Assembly (NCBI RefSeq): GCF_000689255.1
Contig: NZ_HG964446.1
Location: 5,569,784 to 5,633,783 of the forward strand
Direction of reading: 5' to 3'
Length of the DNA: 64,000 nt
From: Mycobacterium triplex
GTDB taxonomy: Bacteria > Actinomycetota > Actinomycetes > Mycobacteriales > Mycobacteriaceae
Below the pieces are notes generated by a model, which had not been told where the DNA came from, made no database searches, and was given only the letters and a program-made list of their open reading frames with translations. The translations under genes were made by a program, and so were the position numbers. Positions 24,304 through 32,580 of the stretch are shown piece after piece. The number at the start of each line of letters is the position of its first letter. The first letter of the stretch is position 1.

Positions 24304-25566
24304 ATGGATGTCGATGACCTGATCCTGGTGAGCATTGACGACCACGTCGTCGAGCCACCGGACATGTTCCTGCGTCACGTACCCGCCAAGTACAAGGCCG
24401 AGGCCCCGATCGTCGTGGTCGACGACAAGGGCGTCGACCAGTGGATGTACCAGGGCCGGCCGCAGGGCGTGAGCGGGTTGAACGCCGTGGTGTCGTGGCC
24501 GGCCGAGGAATGGGGTCGCGACCCCGCCGGTTTCGCCGAGATGCGCCCCGGCGTCTACGACGTCCACGAGCGCGTTCGGGACATGAACCGCAACGGCATC
24601 CTCGCGTCGATGTGCTTCCCGACATTCACCGGCTTCTCCGCGCGCCACCTCAACATGCACCGTGAGGAAGCGACGCTGGTGATGGTGTCGGCTTACAACG
24701 ACTGGCACATCGACGAGTGGGCCGGTTCCTACCCGGGCCGTTTCATCCCGATCGCAATCCTGCCGACGTGGAATCCGGAGGCGATGAGCGCCGAGATCCG
24801 CCGGGTCGCGGCAAAGGGCTGCCGGGCGGTGACGATGCCGGAATTGCCACATCTGGAAGGCCTTCCGAGCTACCACGACGAGGATTACTGGGGCCCGGTG
24901 TTCCGCACGCTGTCCGAATGCAACGTGGTGATGTGTCTGCACATCGGCACCGGATTCGGGGCGATCAGCATGGCCCCGAACGCGCCGATCGACAACATGA
25001 TCATTCTGGCCACCCAGGTTTCGGCGATGTGCGCACAGGATCTGCTGTGGGGCCCGGCGATGCGCAACTATCCCGACCTGAAATTCGCCTTCTCCGAAGG
25101 TGGGATCGGTTGGATTCCTTTCTATTTGGACCGCAGCGACCGCCACTACACCAACCAGAAGTGGCTGCGCCGCGACTTCGGCTCTCAGCTGCCCAGCGAC
25201 ATCTTCCGCGAGCACTCGCTGGCCTGCTACGTCACCGACAAGACGTCGTTGCGGCTGCGTCACGAGATCGGCATCGACATCATCGCCTGGGAGTGCGACT
25301 ACCCGCACTCGGACTGCTTCTGGCCCGACGCGCCCGAGCAGGTGCTGGCCGAGCTGAACGCCGCCGGCGCCGACGACACCGACATCAACAAGATCACCTG
25401 GGCCAACGCCTGCCGGTTCTTCAGCTGGGACCCGTTCGCCCAGACGCCCCGCGATCAGGCGACCGTTAAGGCCCTGCGCGCCAAGGCGACTGACGTAGAC
25501 GTATCGATCCGACCGCGCGCCGAGTGGGCGCGGCTCTACCAGGAGAAGCAGCTGGCCAGATCTTGA
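24304..25566 (+). CDS. Amidohydrolase_2-family metal hydrolase/decarboxylase
   Basis: A 420-residue TIM-barrel amidohydrolase of the ACMSD/gamma-resorcylate-decarboxylase group. Seen: metal motif region SIDDHVVEPPDMF at the N-terminus, a His in CLHIGTGFG, FSEGGIGWIPFYLDR, and WECDYPHSDCFWP with the late catalytic Asp. Members catalyse non-oxidative decarboxylation or C-C hydrolysis. It closes the ferredoxin-EthD-amidohydrolase unit. A similar arrangement in actinobacteria accompanies acyl-CoA dehydrogenase operons, so it may act on a product of the divergent operon. Substrate unknown. Confidence 0.85.
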   Translation: MDVDDLILVSIDDHVVEPPDMFLRHVPAKYKAEAPIVVVDDKGVDQWMYQGRPQGVSGLNAVVSWPAEEWGRDPAGFAEMRPGVYDVHERVRDMNRNGILASMCFPTFTGFSARHLNMHREEATLVMVSAYNDWHIDEWAGSYPGRFIPIAILPTWNPEAMSAEIRRVAAKGCRAVTMPELPHLEGLPSYHDEDYWGPVFRTLSECNVVMCLHIGTGFGAISMAPNAPIDNMIILATQVSAMCAQDLLWGPAMRNYPDLKFAFSEGGIGWIPFYLDRSDRHYTNQKWLRRDFGSQLPSDIFREHSLACYVTDKTSLRLRHEIGIDIIAWECDYPHSDCFWPDAPEQVLAELNAAGADDTDINKITWANACRFFSWDPFAQTPRDQATVKALRAKATDVDVSIRPRAEWARLYQEKQLARS

Positions 25567-25629
25567 CGTCGAGCGTCGACTCGTCGGGCGAATCTTGCGA
25601 TTTCGGCACAACATCTCGACGCTGGGCGA
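25563..25629. repeat. Dispersed palindromic repeat, copy A (convergent 3' ends)
   Basis: Begins at the amidohydrolase stop codon. It contains AGCGTCGA and TCGACGCT as inverted arms. About 70 percent of its 67 bases align without large gaps to the element at 27611-27679. Confidence 0.55.
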
Positions 25630-25668
25630 CTCGGGCCGCATCCACCACATCGTCAGCCATGGCGTCGG

Positions 25669-26562
25669 TCACTCGCCGAAGTAATGGCCGGCGTCGAGAT
25701 CCTCGAGCAGTCCGGCGCGCTCCGGATGCCAGTCCAGCACCTTCTGCGTCAAGGCGTTCGACGTCGGGTTGTCCAGTGCCGCAAAGAGCGCGAGGAAGCC
25801 GAAGTGACCGGCTTCTTCCGCGGGAATGCTGACGGTCGGGACGTTCAGGTGGCGCCCGATGACAGCGGCGATGTCGCGGAACGGCACTCCCTCGTCGGCG
25901 ACGCCGTGCAAACGCGTTCCCGCGGGCGCATTTTCGAGCGCCAACCGATACAGGTGCGCGGCGTCGAGGGTGTGGACGCCGGGCCAGCGGTTGGCGCCGT
26001 CGGCGAGGTAGGCGGACTTCGCCGTGCCGCGGGCGGTGTTGATCAAGTGGTGAGCGAACCCGTGGTGATCGAGATCGCTGTGCACCAGCGGTGACAGCCG
26101 GATCACCGACGATCGCACCCCTCGCTCGGCCAGCGCGATGACGTCGTTCTCCGAGTCAACCCGCGGTCCGCCGGGCAGCGTGTCCTGCTCGGTAGCAACG
26201 CCGCCCTCGCCCAAGAACGCGAGCAGCAGCGTTCCCGACGTGCTGACGAACGGCCGGTCGGAACCGGCCAGCGCCTCCCCGATGGCTTGGACGGCGCGCA
26301 AGTCCGTCTCGGCAGCGCCGACGAAGTCGTCGAAGTCATGTTTGAAGGCGAGGTGGATAACGCCGTCGGACGCCGCGGCCGCCTCGCGCAAGCCGTCGAG
26401 ATCGTCGAGGTCGCCCCGGTGCACCGCGGCACCCTTGGCCCGCAATGCCGCGTCGGATGAGTCGGAGCGGGCCAGGCCGGTGACATGGTGGCCGGCTTCC
26501 AGGAGTTCGTCGACGACGGCCGAACCGATGTGTCCGGTCGCGCCGGTCACAAAGACACGCAT
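25669..26562 (-). CDS. Extended SDR / NAD-dependent epimerase-like protein
   Basis: A 297-residue NAD(P)-binding protein of the atypical extended SDR type. Seen: MRVFVTGATGHIGSAVVDELLEAGH with the GxxGxxG motif, GDLDDLDGL, VIHLAFKHD, and STSGTLL in place of a strong YxxxK motif. The lack of an evident YxxxK makes sugar-epimerase chemistry doubtful; reductase or sensor roles are possible. It diverges from a LysR-type gene (149 bp between) and is therefore a likely LysR target. Ends convergently with the amidohydrolase gene. Confidence 0.8.
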   Translation of the reverse strand: MRVFVTGATGHIGSAVVDELLEAGHHVTGLARSDSSDAALRAKGAAVHRGDLDDLDGLREAAAASDGVIHLAFKHDFDDFVGAAETDLRAVQAIGEALAGSDRPFVSTSGTLLLAFLGEGGVATEQDTLPGGPRVDSENDVIALAERGVRSSVIRLSPLVHSDLDHHGFAHHLINTARGTAKSAYLADGANRWPGVHTLDAAHLYRLALENAPAGTRLHGVADEGVPFRDIAAVIGRHLNVPTVSIPAEEAGHFGFLALFAALDNPTSNALTQKVLDWHPERAGLLEDLDAGHYFGE

Positions 26563-26699
26563 GAATGTTCCCTTCGATTGCTTCTCGTTCGTGACACCCA
26601 GTCAATGGCCAGCTCCCGAACCTGTCCAAGACCTCTTCCAGATGAAGCGATGCAATTTCGGTATCACCGCAGACTGACGGCATTTCTGCGCCGCCTGGC

Positions 26700-26705
26700 T
26701 AGGAT
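26700..26705 (+). promoter_or_regulatory. -10 element for a leaderless lysR-type transcript
   Basis: TAGGAT ends six bases before the ATG at 26712; no Shine-Dalgarno is present. Confidence 0.6.
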
Positions 26706-26711
26706 GACACC

Positions 26712-27614
26712 ATGACCGATGCGGCATCGCCCCAGGTGGATCTCGATCTGCGGCTGGTCGGATACTTCGTGGTGGTGGCCGAACACCGGCATTTCGGTCG
26801 CGCCGCCGCCGCGCTGCGCATCGCGCAGCCGTCACTGAGCCGCCAGATCCGCCGCCTCGAACAGCAGCTCGGTGTCCGCCTGTTGGATCGCACACCCCAG
26901 GGCACCCGGCTGACCGAAGCCGGCGACGTGTTCCTTCCCCGGGCCAAGTCCCTGCTGCGCTCGGCCGCCCAGGCGACGGCGCAGGCGAGGGCCGCCGCCC
27001 AACCGCACCGCGTCATCGTCGGGTACACGACAGGGATGATCGTCACCCCGGCGGTGCGCGAGTTGCGTCGTGAACATCCCGACGCCGATGTGCAAGTGAC
27101 GCACCTGGATTGGAACCACGCGCGTCATGCACTGCTCGACCATCAAGTAGATGCGGTGGTCACCCGGCTGCCGTTTCCGACCGACGGGTTGCACGTGACG
27201 ATCCTCTACGACGAGCCCCGGGTACTGGCGGTGCCCATCGATCACCGCCTGGCGGGCCGCGAGTCGGTTACCCTCGACGACATCGCCGACGAGCCCATGC
27301 CGCGGCTACGGCACTCCGATCCGGCGTGGAGTGCCTTCTGGCGCATCGATCCTCGGCCGAATGGACGCCGGGCACCCGACGGTCCGTTCATCGATGCGCT
27401 CGAGGACAAATTCGAGCTCATCGCGTCCGGGCAGGCGGTCGCCATCATGGCCGGCTTTCACGGCAATAGCCTGCGACCCGACATCACGACTGTCCCCTTG
27501 GAAAACGTCGAGCCCAGCCGTGTTGTCTTGGCGACCCGCGCCGGGGACCGCGGCCGACTGGTCGGGGCGTTCCGCAAGCTGGCCGAGGCCCACCTCACCG
27601 CGCCGTCGCCTTGA
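26712..27614 (+). CDS. LysR-family transcriptional regulator
   Basis: A 300-residue LysR-type regulator. The N-terminal helix-turn-helix is LRLVGYFVVVAEHRHFGRAAAALRIAQPSLSRQIRRLEQQLGVRLLDR (residues 13-62, quoted in part: AAALRIAQPSLSRQIRRLE). The periplasmic-binding-type effector domain follows (VIVGYTTGMIVTPAVRELRREH onward). Divergent from the epimerase-like gene, the classical LysR arrangement. The promoter has a -10 positioned for leaderless initiation. Downstream it converges on the CoA-transferase gene through a palindromic repeat. Confidence 0.88.
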   Translation: MTDAASPQVDLDLRLVGYFVVVAEHRHFGRAAAALRIAQPSLSRQIRRLEQQLGVRLLDRTPQGTRLTEAGDVFLPRAKSLLRSAAQATAQARAAAQPHRVIVGYTTGMIVTPAVRELRREHPDADVQVTHLDWNHARHALLDHQVDAVVTRLPFPTDGLHVTILYDEPRVLAVPIDHRLAGRESVTLDDIADEPMPRLRHSDPAWSAFWRIDPRPNGRRAPDGPFIDALEDKFELIASGQAVAIMAGFHGNSLRPDITTVPLENVEPSRVVLATRAGDRGRLVGAFRKLAEAHLTAPSP

Positions 27615-27679
27615 CGCCGACCGTCGACTTGCTGCGCGAAATTGCCCCAATTCGCCGCAACAACTCGACGTTGGGCGGC
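27611..27679. repeat. Dispersed palindromic repeat, copy B (convergent 3' ends)
   Basis: Begins at the lysR stop and ends at the CoA-transferase stop. CGTCGACTTGCTGCG and CGCAACAACTCGACG are 15-base inverted arms with two mismatches around a 19-base centre. Homologous to 25563-25629. Confidence 0.6.
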
Positions 27680-28713
27680 TACCTCAATTCCGGTGGTGGC
27701 CGATACTCGGGCTGATAGCCGGACACGTGGATCGGGCTGCCGACGAGGCGGAATTCTCCGGCCGTGACAACCACTTCCGGCGTCGCCTCGAGCGCCTCGG
27801 GCAGGGTGCGCACCGCCGCCGCCGGAACGCCCAGCGGGCGCAGCCGTCGTTCCCAACCGCTCGCGGAGTCGGTCGCCAGCATCGCCGTCACCACCGCCAG
27901 CACTTCGTCGCGGCGGGCGACTCGCTCGGCCATCGTTTCGAAGCCCCCGATGCCCGCCTCGGCGGCAAACGACTTCCAGAAGCCGTCGTGGGTGATGAAC
28001 AGCGCCAGATAGCCCTCGGCCGTCGGAAAGAGCTGAGCCGGAACGTAATACGAGTGGGCGCCGTACGGCCGGCGCTGCGGCTCGACGCCGCTGTTGAGGT
28101 AGGCCGACGCGTGGTAGTTGAGCTGCGACAGCATCACGTCGCGCAGCGACACATCCACTTGCCCGCCGGTTCCAGAGATGATCTTGGCCAAAAGCCCCAG
28201 TGCCGCAGTCATTCCGGTGGAGTTGTCGGCCGAGGAGTAACCGGGCAGCGTCGGCGGGCCGTCCGGGTCGCCGGTCAGCGCGGCGGTGCCGACGCCGGCC
28301 TGCACCACGTAATCGAAGGCCGGGTCGTCGCCGCCGTACAACCCAAACCCGGTGATCGCGACGCAGACGATCCGCTCGTTGTGCCGCCGCAGCTCGTCAT
28401 AGGTGAGGCCCAACCGTCGGATCGCCGACGGCTTCAGGTTCACCAGCAGCGCGTGCGCCTCGCCAACCAGTTCACCCAATCGCTCTTGTCCCGCTTCGGA
28501 ATTCAGGTCGAGGACGATGCTGGACTTGTTGCGGTTGAGGCTGGCGAAGTAGGTGGCACCGACACTGCGAGAGATCTCGCCGCCGGCCGGCTCGATCTTG
28601 ATGACCTCGGCACCGAGATCGGCGAGCAGCATGGTGGCATACGGACCCGCCAGCATGGTGCCGACTTCCAGGATGCGTATCCCTGCCAGCGGACCGGTGC
28701 TGTTGCCAGTCAC
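27679..28713 (-). CDS. Type III CoA-transferase (CaiB/BaiF family)
   Basis: A 344-residue family III CoA-transferase moving CoA between carboxylic acids. Seen: GIRILEVGTMLAGPYATMLLADLGAEVIKIEP (diagnostic N-terminus, part shown), NRNKSSIVLDL, and TGGQVDVSLRDVMLSQL, where the conserved Asp nucleophile region is expected. It is somewhat shorter than the usual 380-410 residues, mainly at the C-terminus. GTG 28713 overlaps the luciferase-like gene stop (GTGA); the open frame extending to 29013 is a shadow. Last gene of the mutase operon, where it could charge the substrate with CoA. Confidence 0.85.
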   Translation of the reverse strand: MTGNSTGPLAGIRILEVGTMLAGPYATMLLADLGAEVIKIEPAGGEISRSVGATYFASLNRNKSSIVLDLNSEAGQERLGELVGEAHALLVNLKPSAIRRLGLTYDELRRHNERIVCVAITGFGLYGGDDPAFDYVVQAGVGTAALTGDPDGPPTLPGYSSADNSTGMTAALGLLAKIISGTGGQVDVSLRDVMLSQLNYHASAYLNSGVEPQRRPYGAHSYYVPAQLFPTAEGYLALFITHDGFWKSFAAEAGIGGFETMAERVARRDEVLAVVTAMLATDSASGWERRLRPLGVPAAAVRTLPEALEATPEVVVTAGEFRLVGSPIHVSGYQPEYRPPPELR

Positions 28714-29666
28714 CGCAATTCCGCTGCGAGGGAGGCGATCACTTCGCGGGTGCGGCGCTTGGAAGCGACCAACTCGTCCCGGTTTTCGCCGATCGGCAGC
28801 AGCCGCACCGACAGGTCGGTCACACCGGCGTCGGCGAAGGCGCGGAATCGCCGCAGGATCGCTTCCTCGTCGCCGGCCGCGCACAGATCGCCGACATTGC
28901 GCGCATCGCCGCGGTCGAGCAGTCGCTGATAGTTGGGCGACACCTCGGCCTCGCCCAGGATACGGTTGGCCCGCTCTTTGGCTTCGTCGACTTGTGAAGG
29001 CGCACAGAGGCATACCGGAATACCCGCGATGATCCGCGGTGCCGGGCGACCGGCGTCCGCGGCGGCCTTGGTGATCTTCGGCGCGATGTGGTCACCGATC
29101 GCACGCTCGTCGGCCATCCACAACACCGTGCCGTCGGCGAGCTCGCCGGCAATCTGCAGCATCACCGGCCCCAGCGCGGCGACCAGCACCGGCATCGGGG
29201 TGTCGGCCCCGATCGCCATCGGGTTGTGCACCGTGAACGAGTCATTCTCGACGTCAACCGATCCCGGGCCGGCGACCGCGGCGTTGAGCACCTGCAGGTA
29301 GTCGCGGGTGTAGGCGGCCGGCTTCTCATACGGCAAGCCCAGCATGTCCCGGATGATCCAGTGGTGCGACGGTCCGACGCCAAGCGCCAGCCGTCCGCCG
29401 GCCACCGCGTGCGTCGAGAGCGCCTGGCGGGCAAGGGCAATCGGGTGCTGTGCCTGCAGCGGCACCACCGCGGTACCCAGCTCGATGCGCGAGCTGTGGG
29501 CGGCCATCAGCGACACCATGGTCAGGCAGTCGAAGTCGTTGGGCACCTGCGGCATCCACGCGGTGTCCATACCTGCGGATTCGGCCCATTCGATATCGGA
29601 GGCCAGCTTGTCCACCTTGCGGGCCATGTCGCCACGCTCGGCGCCGATCATCACTCCGACGCGCAT
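28710..29666 (-). CDS. LLM-class flavin- or F420-dependent oxidoreductase
   Basis: A 318-residue luciferase-like protein. Seen: MRVGVMIGAERGDMARKVD start, SRIELGTAVVPLQAQHPIALARQALSTHAVAGGRLALGVGPSHHW (partial: ALARQALSTHAVAGGRLAL), and VLVAALGPVMLQIAGELADG, the pattern of mycobacterial F420-type LLM reductases. It overlaps the small mutase subunit gene by 16 bp and the CoA-transferase gene by 4 bp, so it is part of that unit. F420 versus FMN cannot be decided by eye. It probably oxidises or reduces the acid before or after the carbon-skeleton rearrangement. Confidence 0.82.
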   Translation of the reverse strand: MRVGVMIGAERGDMARKVDKLASDIEWAESAGMDTAWMPQVPNDFDCLTMVSLMAAHSSRIELGTAVVPLQAQHPIALARQALSTHAVAGGRLALGVGPSHHWIIRDMLGLPYEKPAAYTRDYLQVLNAAVAGPGSVDVENDSFTVHNPMAIGADTPMPVLVAALGPVMLQIAGELADGTVLWMADERAIGDHIAPKITKAAADAGRPAPRIIAGIPVCLCAPSQVDEAKERANRILGEAEVSPNYQRLLDRGDARNVGDLCAAGDEEAILRRFRAFADAGVTDLSVRLLPIGENRDELVASKRRTREVIASLAAELR

Positions 29667-30091
29667 GGTTCCTCCATCACGGGTGCCTTCGGTTCAGTTT
29701 CCGCCGTGCCGGTCAGTGCGCGGATTTCGCGCACCAGGCTCTCCAGCGGTGTCCCGGTGGGGAATACCGCGGCGGCGCCGGCGGAGAGCAGCTTGGGGAC
29801 GTCGGCGTGCGGGATGGTTCCCCCGACGACGACGGCGATGTCGGCGGCGTCGGCGGCGCGCAACGCTTCGACGGTCCGGGTGGTCAGCGCCAGATGCGCA
29901 CCGGACAGGATGCTCAGGCCGACGACCGCGACGTCTTCCTGCACCGCGATGGACGCGATGTCTTCGATGCGCTGACGGATGCCGGTGTAGATGACCTCGA
30001 ATCCGGCATCACGCAAGGTGCGGGCGACGATCTTGGCGCCCCGGTCGTGTCCGTCCAGGCCGGGCTTGGCGACCAGAATCCTGACCGCCAT
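29651..30091 (-). CDS. B12-dependent acyl-CoA mutase, small (cobalamin-binding) subunit
   Basis: A 146-residue cobalamin-binding domain encoded separately. Seen: KPGLDGHDRGAKIVARTL with the DxHxxG motif whose His ligates cobalt, LSILSGAHL (SxL motif) and VVVGGTIP (GG motif), all three base-off/His-on signatures in order. A C-terminal tail of about 15 residues is unrelated to the fold. It starts directly after the large-subunit stop, with no gap. Separate large and small subunits are typical of isobutyryl-CoA, 2-hydroxyisobutyryl-CoA and archaeal methylmalonyl-CoA mutases, unlike the mycobacterial MutA/MutB pair. Confidence 0.9.
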   Translation of the reverse strand: MAVRILVAKPGLDGHDRGAKIVARTLRDAGFEVIYTGIRQRIEDIASIAVQEDVAVVGLSILSGAHLALTTRTVEALRAADAADIAVVVGGTIPHADVPKLLSAGAAAVFPTGTPLESLVREIRALTGTAETEPKAPVMEEPCASE

Positions 30092-31669
30092 CTAGAACAC
30101 CACCGGTTGCTGGAATTCGCCCCATACCGCCTTGAGGGCCGAGACCATCTCCCCGACCGTGCAGTAGGCGTTGGCGCAGTCGATCAACTTGTGCATCAGG
30201 TTGTCATCCCCCTCGGCGGCACGCGACAACGCTGCCAGGCTGGATTGCACTGCGGCCGAATCTCTTTCGGCCTTGACCTTCGACAGCCGCTTGAGCTGCA
30301 GATCACGCCCTTCGGCGTCGAGCTCGTAGGTGACGACATCGTGTTCCGGCTCCTCGGTCACGAACCGGTTGACCCCGACGACCGGGCGGGTACCGGCCTC
30401 GATGTCCTGATGCATGTTGAAGGCTTCGTCGGCGATCAGGCCCTGCAGGTACCCGTCCTCGATGGCATGGACCATCCCGCCGTGGCGTTCGAGATCGGAC
30501 ATGATCTCGATGATGCGAGCCTCGGTGGCATCGGTCAGCGCCTCGACGAAATACGAGCCGCCCAGTGGGTCGGCGACGCTGGCCACCCCGGTTTCGTGAG
30601 CCAGGATCTGCTGGGTCCGCAGCGCCAGTGTGGTGGTTTCCTCGGTGGGCAGCGCGAACGGCTCGTCCCACGCCGCGGTGAACATCGATTGGACACCGCC
30701 CAGCACCGCGGCCATGGCCTCGTAGGCCACCCGGACGATGTTGTTGTGCGCCTGCGGCGCGTACAGCGATGCGCCACCGCAGACGCAGCCGAACCGGAAC
30801 ATCGCCGCCTTGGCCGTCGTCGCCCCGTAGCGCTCCCGCACGATGGTCGCCCAACGTCGGCGTCCCGCACGGTATTTGGCGATCTCCTCGAAGAAATCGC
30901 CGTGGGTGTAGAAGAAGAACGAGATCTGCGGTGCGAATTGGTCGATCGTCATGCGGCCGCGCTCAACCACGGTGTCGCAATAGGTGACGCCGTCGGCCAG
31001 GGTGAACGCCATCTCCTGCACCGCGTTGGCCCCGGCGTCGCGGAAGTGCGCACCGGCCACCGAGATCGCGTTGAACCTCGGGACCTCGGCCGCGCAGAAT
31101 TCGATGGTGTCGGCGATCAACCGCAGCGATGGCTCCGGCGGCCAGATCCAGGTTCCGCGTGAGGCGTACTCCTTGAGGATGTCGTTCTGGATGGTCCCGG
31201 TGAGCTTCGCCCGCGGAATCCCCTTTTTCTCGGCGGCGGCGACGTAGAAGGCGAGCAGGATCGCCGCCGTTCCGTTGATCGTCATGCTGGTGCTGAGGTT
31301 GTCCAGCGGGATGCCGTCGAACAGGATCTCGAAGTCGGCCAGGGTGTCGACCGCGACACCGACCCGGCCGACCTCCTCGCCGAACTCGGGGTCGTCGGAG
31401 TCGTACCCACACTGCGTGGGCAGGTCGAGGGCCACCGACAGCCCGGTGCCACCCTGCTCGAGCAGGTAGCGGTAGCGGCGGTTGGATTCCTCGGCGGTAC
31501 CGAAGCCGGAGTACTGCCGGAAAGTCCACAACTTGCCGCGATAGCCGGACGCGAAGTTGCCCCGGGTGAAGGGGAACTCTCCGGGCGCCGGAGGTTCCGC
31601 ACTCCTATCCGCCGGCCCGTAGACGGGCTGCAGCGGGATACCGGAGGGAGTGTGGGCCGTATTATCCAT
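30092..31669 (-). CDS. B12-dependent acyl-CoA mutase, large (catalytic) subunit
   Basis: A 525-residue catalytic barrel of the methylmalonyl-CoA mutase family, without its own B12 domain. Seen: RQYSGFGTAEESN with Tyr53, GLSVALDLPTQCGYDSDDP, GTIQNDILKEYASRGTWIWPP with Arg171, and SVAGAHFRDAGANAVQEMAF with the active-site His. By ungapped alignment from memory Tyr53 and Arg171 occupy the Tyr89 and Arg207 positions of P. shermanii methylmalonyl-CoA mutase, which hold the substrate carboxylate, while the Phe117 position is Leu. This argues for a methylmalonyl-like or other carboxyacyl-CoA rather than isobutyryl-CoA. The frame extension to 32203 is antisense to an SDR gene. Promoter at 31678-31706. 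Confidence 0.88.
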   Translation of the reverse strand: MDNTAHTPSGIPLQPVYGPADRSAEPPAPGEFPFTRGNFASGYRGKLWTFRQYSGFGTAEESNRRYRYLLEQGGTGLSVALDLPTQCGYDSDDPEFGEEVGRVGVAVDTLADFEILFDGIPLDNLSTSMTINGTAAILLAFYVAAAEKKGIPRAKLTGTIQNDILKEYASRGTWIWPPEPSLRLIADTIEFCAAEVPRFNAISVAGAHFRDAGANAVQEMAFTLADGVTYCDTVVERGRMTIDQFAPQISFFFYTHGDFFEEIAKYRAGRRRWATIVRERYGATTAKAAMFRFGCVCGGASLYAPQAHNNIVRVAYEAMAAVLGGVQSMFTAAWDEPFALPTEETTTLALRTQQILAHETGVASVADPLGGSYFVEALTDATEARIIEIMSDLERHGGMVHAIEDGYLQGLIADEAFNMHQDIEAGTRPVVGVNRFVTEEPEHDVVTYELDAEGRDLQLKRLSKVKAERDSAAVQSSLAALSRAAEGDDNLMHKLIDCANAYCTVGEMVSALKAVWGEFQQPVVF

Positions 31670-31677
31670 CGATGAAT

Positions 31678-31712
31678 AACGTACTTGCAAAAAAAGAGAA
31701 TGCCAATACCAT
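31678..31712. promoter_or_regulatory. Overlapping divergent promoters, mutase operon and SDR
   Basis: Leftward: TTGGCA (complement of 31701-31706), 17-base spacer, TACGTT (complement of 31678-31683), giving an almost leaderless mutase transcript. Rightward: TTGCAA (31685-31690), 16-base spacer, TACCAT (31707-31712). No cobalamin riboswitch fits in the 70-bp gap. Confidence 0.55.
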
Positions 31713-31739
31713 ACGCTGACCTGGACAAAGGAGATGCCA

Positions 31740-32576
31740 GTGGCTGACAAGAAGCTCGCCGACCGCACCGTCGTGATCTCCGGCGGCAGCCGGGGCATCG
31801 GGCTCGCGATCGGCATCGGCGCCGCTCGACAGGGCGCCAACGTGGTGCTGCTGGCCAAGACCGACACTCCGCATCCCCGCCTGCCCGGGACGGTGCACAC
31901 CGCGGCAGCCGATGTCGAGGCCGCCGGCGGCAAGGCGCTGGCGGTCGTCGGCGACGTCCGCCGCGAAGAGGACGTGCAGCGGGCGGTCGACGCCGCGGTG
32001 CAGCGGTTCGGCGGCATCGACGTCTGCGTGAACAACGCCAGCGCCATCGCGGTGGAACCGACCGCGACGCTGTCGGCCAAGAAGTACGACCTGATGCAGG
32101 AGATCAACCTGCGCGGCACCTTCCTGCTGACCAAGGCGTGCGTGCCGCATCTGCGGAAATCGGCCAACCCACACGTGCTCACCATCTCACCGCCGGTGAA
32201 CATGAACCCGCGCTGGCTGGGCGCCCATCCGGCTTACACACTGTCCAAATACGGGATGACGCTGCTGTCGCTGGGCTGGGCGGCAGAATTCGCCTTCCAA
32301 CCCGGCACAGCCGGGATCGGCGTGAATTGCCTTTGGCCGCAGACTTATATCGCCACCGCCGCGGTGGCGAACATGGCCGACGGGGAGAAGCTGGCCGAAT
32401 CGTCGCGCAGCCCCGAGATCATGGCCGACGCCGCCGTCGAAATCGTTTCCCGCCCCGCTCGGGAAGCCACCGGCAATTGCTACATCGATTCCGAGGTTCT
32501 GCGATCGGCCGGGGTCACGGACCTGTCCCGGTACGGCGGCGGGGACAGTCCGATTCCAGATCTATTCCTGGACTGA
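31740..32576 (+). CDS. Short-chain dehydrogenase (HSDL2-like)
   Basis: A 278-residue SDR resembling hydroxysteroid-dehydrogenase-like protein 2. Seen: TVVISGGSRGIGLAIG, VNNASAI, TISPPVNM (Ser region) and the YTLSK active site, with a C-terminal acyl-handling-like segment absent from short classical SDRs. GTG 31740 is chosen because AAAGGAG ends at 31733, leaving six bases, whereas the ATG at 31734 directly abuts the ribosome-binding site. It diverges from the mutase operon with overlapping promoters, so the two are probably co-regulated. Cofactor and substrate unknown. Confidence 0.82.
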   Translation: MADKKLADRTVVISGGSRGIGLAIGIGAARQGANVVLLAKTDTPHPRLPGTVHTAAADVEAAGGKALAVVGDVRREEDVQRAVDAAVQRFGGIDVCVNNASAIAVEPTATLSAKKYDLMQEINLRGTFLLTKACVPHLRKSANPHVLTISPPVNMNPRWLGAHPAYTLSKYGMTLLSLGWAAEFAFQPGTAGIGVNCLWPQTYIATAAVANMADGEKLAESSRSPEIMADAAVEIVSRPAREATGNCYIDSEVLRSAGVTDLSRYGGGDSPIPDLFLD

Positions 32577-32580
32577 ATGT

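Noticed and set aside
24274..25650. 458-residue minus-strand ORF opposite the amidohydrolase
   Set aside because: Antisense shadow; the plus strand has the metal-binding motifs and an operon context.
31670..31739. Cobalamin riboswitch before the mutase genes
   Set aside because: The gap is 70 bp, holds two divergent promoters and has no B12-box-like sequence.
31670..32203. N-terminal extension of the mutase large subunit
   Set aside because: It is antisense to the SDR gene and crosses the divergent promoters.
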